Of a stretch of DNA of 64,000 bases, positions 33,401 through 44,125 are shown piece by piece. The position numbers were made by a program, and so were the translations under genes. Position 1 is the stretch's first letter. The number at the start of each line of letters is the position of its first letter. The notes beneath the pieces were generated by a model, which saw only the letters and a program-made list of their open reading frames with translations, had not been told where the DNA came from and made no database searches. Source of the DNA: Meandrina meandrites (lineage: Eukaryota > Cnidaria > Anthozoa > Scleractinia > Meandrinidae); assembly GCA_963693305.1 (NCBI GenBank), contig OY855909.1, positions 2,268,501 through 2,332,500 on the forward strand, given 5' to 3'.

Positions 33401-34358
33401 AAGCGTTCGCGCTAACACTTTCGGGGAGAAAATTTACGACGAAGCTTGAGAGCCGCAGAAATGTTTCAAACCGTATTTTGGTTTGTTCTGTCAACTTGAA
33501 AGCACAATACCGGAAAAATACACTGATTTACAAAAGAGAGGAACAAGGGCTAATTAGATCTTATGTTAACCGTGTCTGCATATTTTACTCATCAATATTA
33601 AACGCTGGCAAAGTCCACGGAAATTGAAGGGATTCCTTTCACGTCAATTTCACTCCGTGCGCAACCAAAAAGATAACCTTGTCACAATTTGATAAAAGAG
33701 CTGGATAAGCCTTACACAAACCGCGCGCTAAAGTTTCCGAGATGAAACGTTGCACTGTTTGTCTTGGAGGCGTGTAATTGACAAGTTAAGAAACTACAAA
33801 CATACATCAATTTGCTACATGTTATAAATTGTACCCGCCGGCCAGAGATTTCAGTAAACGACCGGAAAATCGCAAGCAATTCGCGAATTCCTAATGCGCG
33901 ATGCGGCGTATTCGTTCATGCAACTAAGCCCCGCGACTAGAGAGAAAATAAAATGGCGTTAAACGCATCGCGTTTACGGTTCACTTACCGGGAACGACTG
34001 CCTGCCGGTATGAAAGTACCGGCTGCGTCTCGTCTGAACATGTCCTAGGAACACCATTAAACTGTGGCACTGCGCTTACTAGGGGGGCTATAAAAGGAGG
34101 CGCTTTTTTCACCATCTGTACTCGCATGCTCTCTTCCTGGGTCTGTTGACGCCTCAGGGCCACTTGCGCCGCCATTACGCGCTGTCTCTCGGCGATCAAC
34201 GTGCATTGAGCACAGTTGCAATCTCGCCATCTACAATACCTCTTGTGTCCCTTTAACCACGAGACCACACCGTGGTTTCGACACCGAGCGCACTTCGGCA
34301 TCCGCGGAGGCTTCCGCTCGGAGTAGGACTGCTGCATCACGAAGGAGGTGTCTGCCAT
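30442..34358 (-). CDS. DMRT transcription factor (DM + DMA domains)
   Basis: Two exons on the minus strand: 34358-33989 and 31238-30442, joined by a phase-1 GT-AG intron of 2750 bases (CCCG|GTAAGT ... TTTATTTCAG|AAGCC), giving 388 residues. The DM domain (about 20-72) has the interlaced zinc ligands [20 protein letters not shown] and AQC, then the recognition helix [20 protein letters not shown], a near-invariant DMRT signature. Exon 2 carries a DMA/CUE-like helix bundle (about 204-240, [20 protein letters not shown]) typical of DMRTA/DMRT3-type proteins, an acidic SP-rich linker, and a C-terminal CRHC...CSEC ribbon (last 25 residues). DMRT proteins are nuclear DNA-binding regulators of sexual or neural differentiation in animals; the role here is unknown. 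An upstream in-frame Met (34454) exists, but MADTSF at 34358 is closer to the usual N-terminal length. Confidence 0.92.
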
Positions 34359-34459
34359 CACTCGTCGACGCACACTTGAAAATCTCTTGAAGTCCAGGAG
34401 CTGTTGTCGCGCGGAACACTCAACTCGGAGTGTAGTACCACTTGACGCGACCAAAAGTG

Positions 34460-37320
34460 ACTGACGGGCCCCTTTTGTTCAATTTAGTTTTTGCATTCAA
34501 AAAATTCAAGAGCCTTTGTTTACGAGCGCCACGATTGGCCCAGCGTCCAAATAGTTTCTGTGTGCCCTGTCATCTCTTCTTTAGTCGTGTAAACAACTGC
34601 GCTCGCCCCTCACACAAATTAGTTTAAACTCTCAAAGGAATTTATTATGAATTAATAGAACGCTGTTTCTCATACAAGCAGATCAAACGCGATTTGAGTG
34701 TTTCAAATGTTCCATGAATAGACGCATTTCTCCCTTAAACATGAAACTAAAGCGTTCCCAAGCAACCTCAAGCTGCGAGCCTTTCAGCGGTGGGGTTTTG
34801 GGCCATGCCATTTGGCTACAGTGTTGCATTTACCTTATTGCCTAACCCAGAATGGCTGCATAATAAGACCACATACTTTGCTTATTGTTTTCCCGTCTAA
34901 TTGCCAAACAATGAATAATTCAGAACATCAAACAAAGCCTCAGAAACTGGATACCGAGTAGCTAATTGTCTACCGATACAATGGCGGATTGAATTTGTCA
35001 TTTCTCTATGGAATTCATGGCTCAAATCATTGTGGACAAAGTGAAAGTTCAGTGTCTCGAGTACACGAAACGTAAATATGCTTTCGCGAGTCTAGGAAGC
35101 AAAAAGCAAATCGTCTAAAGACACGAACTGATCGCGCAGGAAAACCTCGTCGCGAAATTTTAAAAAACGGAGCGGAAAATGGACAGCTAAACTAGCGCTT
35201 TTTTCGAACGCCTGCTTAATAAGTACCTACTATTTTCGTTCATTATATTTGGAATCCTGATTGATGACAAATAAGTCGCGTTATAATAAAGAACAAAGCT
35301 TCTGAATATACATGAGTGTCTGGCAGAAAATTAGCTAGAAACAAACTTTTAAAATGGCAAAATTTCACTCACACGTTTTATAAGGACTGAGAAGTTGTAT
35401 GTTTAAGTGTACCCGCAAAAACTTTAACGCGCGATTGATAAAGATTGTTAACCTTGGAATATCATTTTCCCCTTTTAACCAAATAATTGTACTATTGTCT
35501 AATTTCTTTTTAATTAAGCTCCAGGCAAAATTATCTCGGGCAATATTTGAATATGAGTGCGAAATAAGTTTCTTTGATGCAAAATCGACGAAATATTCGC
35601 CCTCTAAAGAGTGAACAACACACAATTCGGCACCGGCTTTCGATCATGAAAATACAATTCAGACAATTCACTCTTTCAAAATTCGTTGCGACATCAATAT
35701 ACCTTAACACTGCGCCAATATCCATTCAACAAGCGGGTTAAAATGTGTTTGCTTGGAGGAAACTTTCATTACTGTAATCGAACTTTGACACAAATTGCTT
35801 CCGAAAAGGCTCCAGTTCGAAAGCCATGCACGCAAAAGTAGTCAAATATGAAAATTACTTCCCGAATTGTTTTCAGATGTTGTGAAAACAAATGAACTTA
35901 TTCATAATCTCTTTGATGGCATGCCTTTTACCATTCTTCTTTTAAAGCGACTAAGAGAAAGGACTAATCCATACAACAAGAAATTAATCTTCAACAAGGA
36001 TGAAGCATGTCTGAATTTCCAAATGCAAAAAACGGTGGCGTATTATTACTAAGACTGACAACCTGTCCGGTATTGCACAAGCGGTCTTCAAACCATTAAT
36101 ATTTCCGTGCCATTCGCTTTCAAAGTTTTCTTTCAAAGCCACGTTACCTGGGCAATTAAACGTTATTCCTGCTAATCTCAAAAGAAAAAGCCTTTTTGCC
36201 GCATACAGTGAAATGAAACAATAATAAGCGCATAGTGAAATTTCTATAGAAATGTCCAACCCTACGGATTTGAGTGTTATTGATTCTACCCTTGAAAGTA
36301 AGTTTAAGTTGATTGTCAAAGTAGGATTTCCGCAATTAAAAAGCGCAGTTTAAAACGATTGGTCGAAAATAATCCATTGATGTAAGTATTAAATTAATGG
36401 CTTTGTGTAAAGCTCTTTTCCAAGTTTCCATTCCTTCAACATCCTATTTTTTCAAGTTTAAAGACGACAAAGCAGTGCTAACAGTATACACTATTAAAAT
36501 GCACCAGTTCTTTTCACATGTAGTTTAGCTGAATATCAGCTGTTGACAAATGTTTGAAAAAAAAAAGGCATGGTCTTTGTCTCACTGCATTCTTAAAACA
36601 CAGTGTTCAGAATAAATTTGAAGGGTTGGATTTGTCACAGTTCTGACAATCCAGACATGTAGACCGAGCAGACAGAAAGGCGATTTGTTACTTTTTACTA
36701 CACCAGAAAGTGTGATCTATACACGAATGAGTAAAACAAACGTCATATTTGCATGGCTTGACTAGATAACATGCCGTACAATCGTTCGAAAACAAACAGC
36801 ATGCATACACAGGTGATACGTCGAATTTCAAATGTTGCAATTGTGTTTAGGTAAAACCTGACGATGAATATTCAATATGAATTCTACCATCTTTTTTCAG
36901 TTATCTCCTTATTAAAATTAAACAAAGTATAGATATAGCGTTATTAAGGATATATATAATTAAAGAAACAACGTACAAAATACGTAGAAAACATTACAGC
37001 ATGACAAAGCTTATTTAAGAAAAAAAAAAGACGATTTTAACATTGAAAAACTCTTCCTCGTAATTTTATTTAGGAGGAAGGAAGACTTGAATTTATTTTG
37101 GCATTACTACAGGAAGTTTCAAAGCATACCCAAGGCGAAAGAGGACAAGGATTACAATATACCGGCATGTTTTTAAGCTTGGTTTAATTTCCTTTGCCTT
37201 ACCTTCCTATATCTGCTGTAAAATACAATTAAACAAGAGAGACCATTTAAATTTAACGAGGCCGGGTCCGTAATTATAATGAAATCTGTAGAGACGTACT
37301 TTTGCTGTGTTGTTTAACGT
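34460..37320. other. DMRT upstream region, no gene seen
   Basis: About 2.9 kb of AT-rich sequence 5' of the DMRT gene. Only short unsupported frames. It presumably contains the promoter, but no element can be identified with confidence. Confidence 0.5.
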
Positions 37321-37499
37321 GGCTAACTATCGAGTCTAACTATCAGACCCCAGAGTGTAACCATTCAAATGAAAGCTACTAAGGCAGAACTAAACCTCCC
37401 GGTACGGTCCCAAGCAAACTTGGTTTATAAGAGACTTATGAATTTACCCGGCCTAATAGAGAATATGGGACCGGAAATGATCAGTACACTCTGGTTGGT

Positions 37500-38565
37500 T
37501 GATGAATGAAACCTTAGTGTGTGACCATTGAAATGAAAGCTATTGAGCAGCTCTCTCCTTCGCAGAGGTTCGGTGTGGGGAGAATCCGCTGAGCGAAGAA
37601 AGTGAGCTGTACTTCATGTGGTATTGTTTATTAAGCTGTACAAGGTAGTTCTAACTTAAAGTCTATGGATGAAACCCAAGTGTGTGACCATTCAAATGAA
37701 AGCTTTTGAGCAGTACTTTCATGTGGTGGTGTGGGAGGCGCGGTGGCCTAATGGTTAGTGCGCTGGACGCTCCGGGCTCAAGCCCTAGCCGCGGCACTGC
37801 GTTGTGTTCTTGGGCAAGACACTTTTCTTTCCTAGTGCCTCTCTCCACCCAGGCGTATAAATGGGTACCGGCGAATTAACTGCTGGGAGTAACCCTGCGA
37901 TGGACTAGCATCCCATCCAGGGGGGAGTAGAAATACTCCTAGTACCGGGATAAGCTCCGGCCTGATTGTCCACTAGGCTCGTATGCAGACTTTACTTTAC
38001 TTTTTTATAACGTGGTACCATTCAAATGGAAGCTATTGAGCAGTACTTTCATGTTGTACTGTTTATTATGCTGTACAAGGTGGTTCTAACTTTTAAGTCT
38101 GTGGATGAAACCTTAGTGTGTGACCATTCAAATGAAAGCTATTGAGCAGTACTTTCATGTGGTACTGTTTATTATGCTGTACAAGGTGGTTCTAACTTTT
38201 AAGTCCGTTGATGAAACCCTAGTGTGTGACCATTCAAATGAAAGCTATTGAGCAGTACTTTCATGTTGTACTGTTTATTATGCTGTACAAGGTGGTTCTA
38301 ACTTTTAAGTCTGTGGATGAAACCCTAGTGTGTGACCATTCAAATGAAAGCTACAGTACTTTCATGTTGTACTGTTTATTATGCCGTACAAGGTGGCTCT
38401 GACTTTTAAGTCCGTTGATGAAACCCTAGTGTGTGACCATTCAAATGAAAGCTATTGAACAGTACTTTCATGTGGTGCAATTTATTACGCTGTACAAGGT
38501 GGACTAACTTTTTAAATTCTGCGGATAAAACCCAGTGTATATCAATCCAAATGAAATCTTTTGAA
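37500..38565 (+). repeat. ~107-bp tandem repeat split by a SINE
   Basis: Seven or more imperfect copies of a unit containing GTGTGACCATTCAAATGAAA, GCTATTGAGCAGTACTTTCA, GTTTATTATGCTGTACAAGG and GTGGATGAAACCCTA. Spacing between consecutive copies near 38,116, 38,222, 38,330 and 38,430 is 100-108 bases. Outer copies (37,350-37,520 and after 38,500) are strongly diverged. Two degraded copies in reverse orientation occur at 46,895-47,045. Confidence 0.85.
37731..38010 (+). mobile_element. tRNA-derived SINE (copy 2)
   Basis: Plus-strand copy with box A-like GGTGGCCTAATGGTTAGTGC and box B-like GGGCTCAAGCCC, then TTGGGCAAGACACTT and the shared body through GCAGACTTTACTTTAC. It interrupts the 107-bp tandem repeat, so it is younger than the array. 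Confidence 0.85.
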
Positions 38566-38741
38566 CAGAACTGTACTTTTAGTCTGTATAGTAGGATTTG
38601 CTTTGCTCGGCCGCAGTCAGACACTTTGATTCCACTCAGTTCACGACTAAAATACCTCAAGTAATTCCGTTTTGCAACTTCATAGTTTATTTCAATAGCG
38701 CGACCCAAGCTCTTTACACCGTGATTTTAACCCACTTGAAC

Positions 38742-38798
38742 ATATTCAGACTTGAACCGTGAGTTTTTCCTACTGAGCTACCGGCTACAGATAGTTTG
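38742..38798 (-). mobile_element. tRNA-like fragment, likely SINE head
   Basis: On the minus strand TAGCCGGTAGCTCAGTAGG (box A-like) is followed 10-15 bases later by GGTTCAAGTCT (box B-like). The spacing is too short and irregular for a functional tRNA, so a truncated tRNA-derived repeat is preferred. Confidence 0.4.
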
Positions 38799-38959
38799 CT
38801 AGTCTGACACCGGACAGACGAGCAAACGAGCACCCACTAAATTTTTGCGATTATTTCGAGCAGAAGCCTAATTTTGCGAGCACTGCGAAATTTTGAGGGA
38901 CCATTCATGACCTTCATTTGGGGAGGGGAGGGGGAATCCTTGGATCTCTGGAACCCGCT

Positions 38960-39445
38960 TGATGTTATAGCTTTGGAGCCCGGTGCCCAACGCTTCTCTC
39001 TTCTTGGAGCCAGTGCAAAATTGTTGATTATAGTTCGTTGGAACACTTACACAATGCAAAATGTTACCAAAATTTGGGGCAAGAAGCGATTGTGCCATCA
39101 CACTCTGAAAGTTTGGAATTCATTGGATAGAGACACTAGAAATGCACCTAATATTGTAAATTTTAAACGGAGCGTTCTTACCAGGTTTTTTAGTTATTCT
39201 TTTTTTTCTGTTGTATTTGTTGCTTTCTTTCCTTGTTTTAATTGTAGCTTTTCAGGCTTTCATCAATTTTCAAAGTTATTTTTTTAGAATAGTTTTTGAC
39301 TTCCAGGTATATTAAATTTTACTGTTATATATAGTTAATTCATTTGCATTTTTAATCTTAGTTAGGACCTATCTGAAAATCGTCGTATATAGTGAATGAA
39401 GGCCTTCTGATAAAAGATTACTGATAAAATAAATAAAAACAATAG
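38960..39445 (+). pseudogene. LINE 3' end remnant (reverse transcriptase C-terminus)
   Basis: The plus-strand frame 38874-39287 includes FSLLGASAKL and LKVWNSLDRDTRNAPNIVNF followed by KRSVLTRFF. The pattern 'LWNSLP..IR.A.S...FKR.L' is the usual C-terminal end of non-LTR retrotransposon reverse transcriptases. It is followed by an AT-rich tail and ends in AAAATAAATAAAAACAATAG. Only the last 60 or so residues are recognisable; the rest is missing. Confidence 0.6.
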
Positions 39446-39607
39446 AGACCGAGTTATAAGAGCTACTGAAACCAAACCATTTACTAGGTGAGGTTAGTAC
39501 AAGTCGACCTGACTGTCCAAGATGTTCTTTTATTTTTGATTATTAACAACATGTTTGCATATCATGCCCAGCTTAAACTAATTTTATCCGGGCGAAAACT
39601 GTATTCT

Positions 39608-42600
39608 TCAGGTTTCAACCACAACTGGTGCGAATTCTTCAGGTTCACTTTCAAAATCCCAGTTGAATCGTTTCGTCAGATGTTGCCGAAATCGTCGCGC
39701 CTTGTCCACCAACTTTTTATCAACAGTTGTTGAACTCTCTAGGTTGGAGAAAAACACCTAAAAAAACAATCAATCGATCGAGTACAACTGGAAACAAATA
39801 GTGTTCTGGGCAAATCTTTTCTGGACTCGCAGTTATAACTAGCACAGAAATTAGCGTAGAAATTTGTTACGTTAGAACTATGTCATGTTACTTTGCCACC
39901 CTTTGAAACAAAAGCAAAATTCAGTCACATGATTCACACCGCGAAAAGTACTGCACGTTACGTAGGACGAAGTTTGGGTGTGGGGACCATTTTCGTGTTT
40001 TCAGCGGGACGTAGAAAATCCAGGATTCAACCAAATCCATTTTTTTTTCGCCAAACTAATTTGAATAACAAGTAGATTCATGTAAGCGAGAAAAAAAATT
40101 GGGGTTAGGTGATGGTGATTATGCATACTTGAGATTCACCTGCAAAGTTGTGGTTAGGAAATTGTTTGTTGATACAATGTCCACAAAGAAATCTTTCGGA
40201 ATTTCCAGCACTTGAAAATGCAGGACACCTGAGCAGCCAAAAGCAATCACAAGATTAGCTTGATAAAGTTTAAAACAAATCAATAACAAGAACAATGCAT
40301 GCTCAGAAGAAAATTCCAACAGTACGTTTTAGTCCAAGGAATATCATTCATTGGCATCAATGCTTGACGCTAGTTTCTGTAACAAAAAGCATCTAACTTA
40401 AGATAATTTGCAGTGAGCAAATGAAATGCTGAGACCTACCAATAAGAGCATCAAATATGTCTTCATATTTCGACAAAGCTTCATCACAGCTACACAGCAG
40501 ATTGAGGAGTTTTTTCCAGTGCTCGAATGCATCATACACTGTCCAAAAATTCACACATTCAACAACATCAGACAAAGGTAACAGCTGTGTATTACTTTAT
40601 AGATTAACAAGGAAAAGAATGTTAAATTAAAATGTTGGTACTACATGGTCACAGAGCTAAAACATCAATACACTTTTGTGTGAAAGTTGTAGGTTGTCAA
40701 AAGTGGGGTGGGTGCCTTTTAGCACTGACTGAAGACTACTTGGTGATCCAGGAGCCAGTGACAGGAAAATTATTTTGCTCTAAATGAAAATCTCTTTGAA
40801 AACTAAATTTTGTAGTACTACAATAATATTGATTATTTGATATCAAAATCGATGAGTTATTAAATCCTGTCATCAAGGTACTTCTCCACAGTATTCATTT
40901 CATCTCCATTCTGAAAATTATTGAGGGTGGGCAGGGTGAGGGGGGGGGGGGGGGGGGAGACAGGGTAAGACCTTGCCTCATGCTATGAAAATAATCTTTA
41001 CTAGATGGAGGACAAATGTTCTCACTTGATGTACTAGCAAAATGTCAGGTCATTGACATTAAAAGAAACAATATTATAATGTATTTATCAGTTCATTAAA
41101 AGAAATATACCAAATAAGAATTTTATTGACATTGGTTGTTTGGTTTGTAATGGGGAATACACTGCATTGGAAGCTTTTTTTTCGGCAGATTTATGAGCCA
41201 AGCTGATGGTAAGGTCCAACTCAACCAAAATTTCCGCAATAAAGCCTTCATCTTACATAAAGTTCAGTAGCTTTGTATAAAATGCCTACCTTGGCCTACC
41301 AAAAAACACACAAATGCAAACTGCAGTTCACCAAGAATTTCCTTCCTGTCTTGGATAAAAGTAGCGCAAAGAGGATCAGTATTGCAGTTCAAATTAAATG
41401 TTGAGCCCTGGTCGGGGTCATCTGTGTTGTTGTCTTGGGCATGACACTTCACTCTCACAGTGCCTCTTCACACAGGTGTATAAATGGGTACTGATAAATT
41501 TAATGCTGGGGGTAACCCTGCCTTGGACTGGCATCCCATCCAGGTCGGAGTAGAAATACTTCTAGTCACTTCATACAATGGAATTCAGGATAAGCTCTGA
41601 CCTGATGAGCCACTAGGCTTCAATGCAGACTTTTACATCCCTGGAATCAAACCCCTATCACAGGCTAAAGCACTCACTGATTAGGCTACTTGGACAGGTA
41701 AGGGGTTAAGTCAGTATCCAGCCAAGCTGTGCTGTCACAAAGGGGTGTGGGCTGGGGAATTCCCCCAGCTACCATGAGTTTGAGCCCCGGCTACTTTGAA
41801 ACAAAACCACTGGTAAGTGAAAAATACATCAAACAACAAAATTCTGTCCCCCAGCTACCCAACTTTCCCTGCTTACTTGAAAAATTAGTGACAACCCTGG
41901 CCAAGTAGCCCATACTGCCAGAGCTTATCTTCGCTACCATAGCGTAATACCACTAGGAGTATATCCCCCCTCCTGGATGGGATGTCTCTTGTAGTCCAAT
42001 GCAAGGTTACCCCCTCCCCCAGGATTGAATTCGCCAGTAACCATTTATACACCTGGTTGGCAAGAGGCACTGTGAGAGTAAAGTGTGCCGCCCAAGAACA
42101 CAGCACATAATGATTGATAAGTCAGAGCTCAAACCTGGATTGCTGGAGTCCAGTGCGCTAACCTTTAGGTTACCATGGGTGCTTACCATTTACACAAACC
42201 ATCCGGTTGGAAATTTCACGCGCAAAACAATTCATAACTGATTTCGGCTTTATAGAAGAACAAAAGAATTCAAAGATTCCCAGGAAGACGAAAAATTTAT
42301 TATCACAACAAGTGGCCCATCATTTGCAAAACATTCCAAAACAGAATGACCCAGGGGCAGTTAGTGGGGACGAGGGAAAGTTGGAGTGGGCGAAAAAACG
42401 AACCATTCGATTTTCCAACCAGAATTTTTGTTTTTCCATGCAAATGGTAAGCACCCCATGTCTCCCATTTGGCAAGGTATAAATGGGGTTGTTTGTGTTG
42501 GGGTGTTCTGCTACAGTCTACGAACCCCCACCAAGTCTCAGACCAACAAATTTAAACATTTACTACCTAATGGTAATGTCTTAAAAGTGTAAAAGATTTA

Positions 42601-44125
42601 TTATGGAGTAGCTTACCTTTCATGCGGTTTATCAAGGCAGTGAGTGCATAACTGCCATCCATACTGTACTTGCTAATTTCCACAGGTGATGCACCTTCTG
42701 GATATTTCTGTTTGGGAAACTCAGAGAATCTGATCACAGCTTCCTGATTCCGTGGAAGTGAAGAAATGGTGTCTTCAGATGCTGAGACCTTCCCTCTTGT
42801 GTGCAAAGGATCTTGTGAAAGCTCAGTAACTGATGATATCTTTTTGCATATGGGCTGAACTCTTTCTAGTAAATTTTCAGTTATATGATTGGTCAGTGAG
42901 ACCCATTTTTTGAAGTGTTCATATGGATAAGGACCAAGGAAGGGGTCCATATCTTGCAAACCTTAAAAAAAAAAACAGTACAAAATAATGATAAAGTCAT
43001 TCCCCTGAAATTGAAACAAACAAACAAACATTACAAATTACATAAGGAGGCAGGGACAAAAGTCAGACTGGATCAACTTGGATCGCTTATTTGAATAAGA
43101 ATAGCAGCTATTCAAGAACAAGGAAATGCACAATTGCATTACTCTTATTCAAATCAACAATCCGAGTTGATCTGGTCCGACGTTTGTCCCCGCCCTGATT
43201 AAGGTCATTCCTCTGAAATAGACCTTGCACCAAGACTTTTGTCAGAAACCTCTTGTAAGCTCATACTTGCACTAATGTGAAACATTTTCTGGTATATAAG
43301 TCTGTGTACATACATTTGCAGAGCAGTGCAATTTTTGCATTGACAGAAATGAGGTAAAGTCTGCATACGAGCTTGGTGGCCCAGCAGGCCGGAGCTTATC
43401 CCAGTTTCTGTAGTATGAAGTGACTAGGAGTATTTCTACTCCCTCCCTGGAAGGGATGCTAGTCCATGGCAGGGAATTTGCCTGTACCCATTTATGCACC
43501 TGGGCAAAAACAGGCACCATGAGAGTAAAGTGTCTTGCTCAAGAACACAATGCAATGCCCCAGCCAGGGTTCAAACCCAGATCGCCCGATCTGGAGTCCA
43601 GCACACTAACCATGAGGCCACTGCGCCATTGAAACAAAGGACCAATTCCAAATCAGTTTTCCTACATAATTTTACCCTTTCCTCTGTTGATCATCAAGAT
43701 ATTTTCGCAGGTACATTACAGCTGGCTTTTTAGGGAATGTATAAAATGGGTTGATTTAGAAATCCAGAGACAGAGTGGGAGGATTGTATGTTGATACCTT
43801 TCCTGTATCTTTCTCTTTCTTCTGCATTTGCGTCAACCTCAACCACGTCTTCACTGGATGCATCCCACCTCATCACAAACACCTCTTGACGCTTGGAGTA
43901 CAAGAACATTCCTGTTCTTGGAGCGCTTTGTCCTCCTCTATTTACTGCACTATAGTATATAAAATGAAGTCCAGGAGGTATCATTTTAATTCCTTTAAAG
44001 CGAGGACCAACGTTCCACGAAAAGTAGTCAATGCCAAATTCAGTGCCTTCGGGGACATCCAAGACTATCAAAGTCGCTCCCTCGGCGTGTAGCCGCTTAG
44101 CAACTTCAGGATCCATTTCGGCCAT
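39608..44125 (-). CDS. AAR2: AAR2 splicing factor homologue (6 exons)
   Basis: Minus-strand exons 44125-43798, 42961-42617, 41349-41290, 40538-40440, 40228-40140 and 39757-39608; all junctions GT-AG and phase-consistent, 356 residues (human AAR2 is about 384). The N-terminal domain has [20 protein letters not shown] and [17 protein letters not shown], then [14 protein letters not shown]; exon 2 has [20 protein letters not shown]; exons 3-5 carry [30 protein letters not shown] and [18 protein letters not shown]; exon 6 ends [21 protein letters not shown]. These are diagnostic of AAR2, the chaperone that holds Prp8 during cytoplasmic U5 snRNP maturation. Start chosen at MAEMDPE, in line with the family N-terminus; an upstream in-frame Met at 44203 is less likely. 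Introns are full of SINEs and one 18-G run (about 40,941). Confidence 0.95.
40938..40960 (+). repeat. Poly-G tract in AAR2 intron 3
   Basis: Uninterrupted run of about 20 G within a purine-rich segment. No inverted partner was found nearby, so no element is assigned. Confidence 0.8.
41400..41640 (+). mobile_element. tRNA-derived SINE (copy 3, head truncated)
   Basis: Contains the family body from TTGTCTTGGGCATGACACTTC through ACTGGCATCCCATCCAGG to TTCAATGCAGACTTTTA, without a clean tRNA-like head. Located in AAR2 intron 2 (transcript order), immediately upstream of exon 3. Confidence 0.75.
41890..42180 (-). mobile_element. tRNA-derived SINE (copy 4)
   Basis: Minus-strand copy: head with box B-like GGTTTGAGCTC, body with the shared GGATGGGATG and TAGGAGTAT motifs. 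Diverged relative to copies 1 and 2. In AAR2 intron 2. Confidence 0.72.
43055..43195. mobile_element. Foldback MITE in AAR2 intron 1
   Basis: Inverted termini of about 35 bp: CAGGGACAAAAGTCAGACTGG at the left and complement CAGGGCGGGGACAAACGTCGG at the right, both continuing into ATCAACT(T/C)GGAT. No clear target duplication. Confidence 0.65.
43351..43630 (-). mobile_element. tRNA-derived SINE (copy 5)
   Basis: Minus-strand copy with box B-like GGTTTGAACCC and family body (TCTTGAGCAAGACACTTTAC, GCATCCCTTCCAGGGAGGGAG) ending in TGCAGACTTTACCTC. In AAR2 intron 1. Confidence 0.8.

Noticed and set aside
30742..36319. Many 60-110 codon frames around the DMRT gene and its upstream region
   Set aside because: They overlap the DMRT exons in other frames or lie in AT-rich sequence with no similarity to known proteins.
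39488..39733. 81-codon plus-strand frame
   Set aside because: It is the antisense of the last AAR2 exon, whose minus-strand translation matches the family C-terminus.
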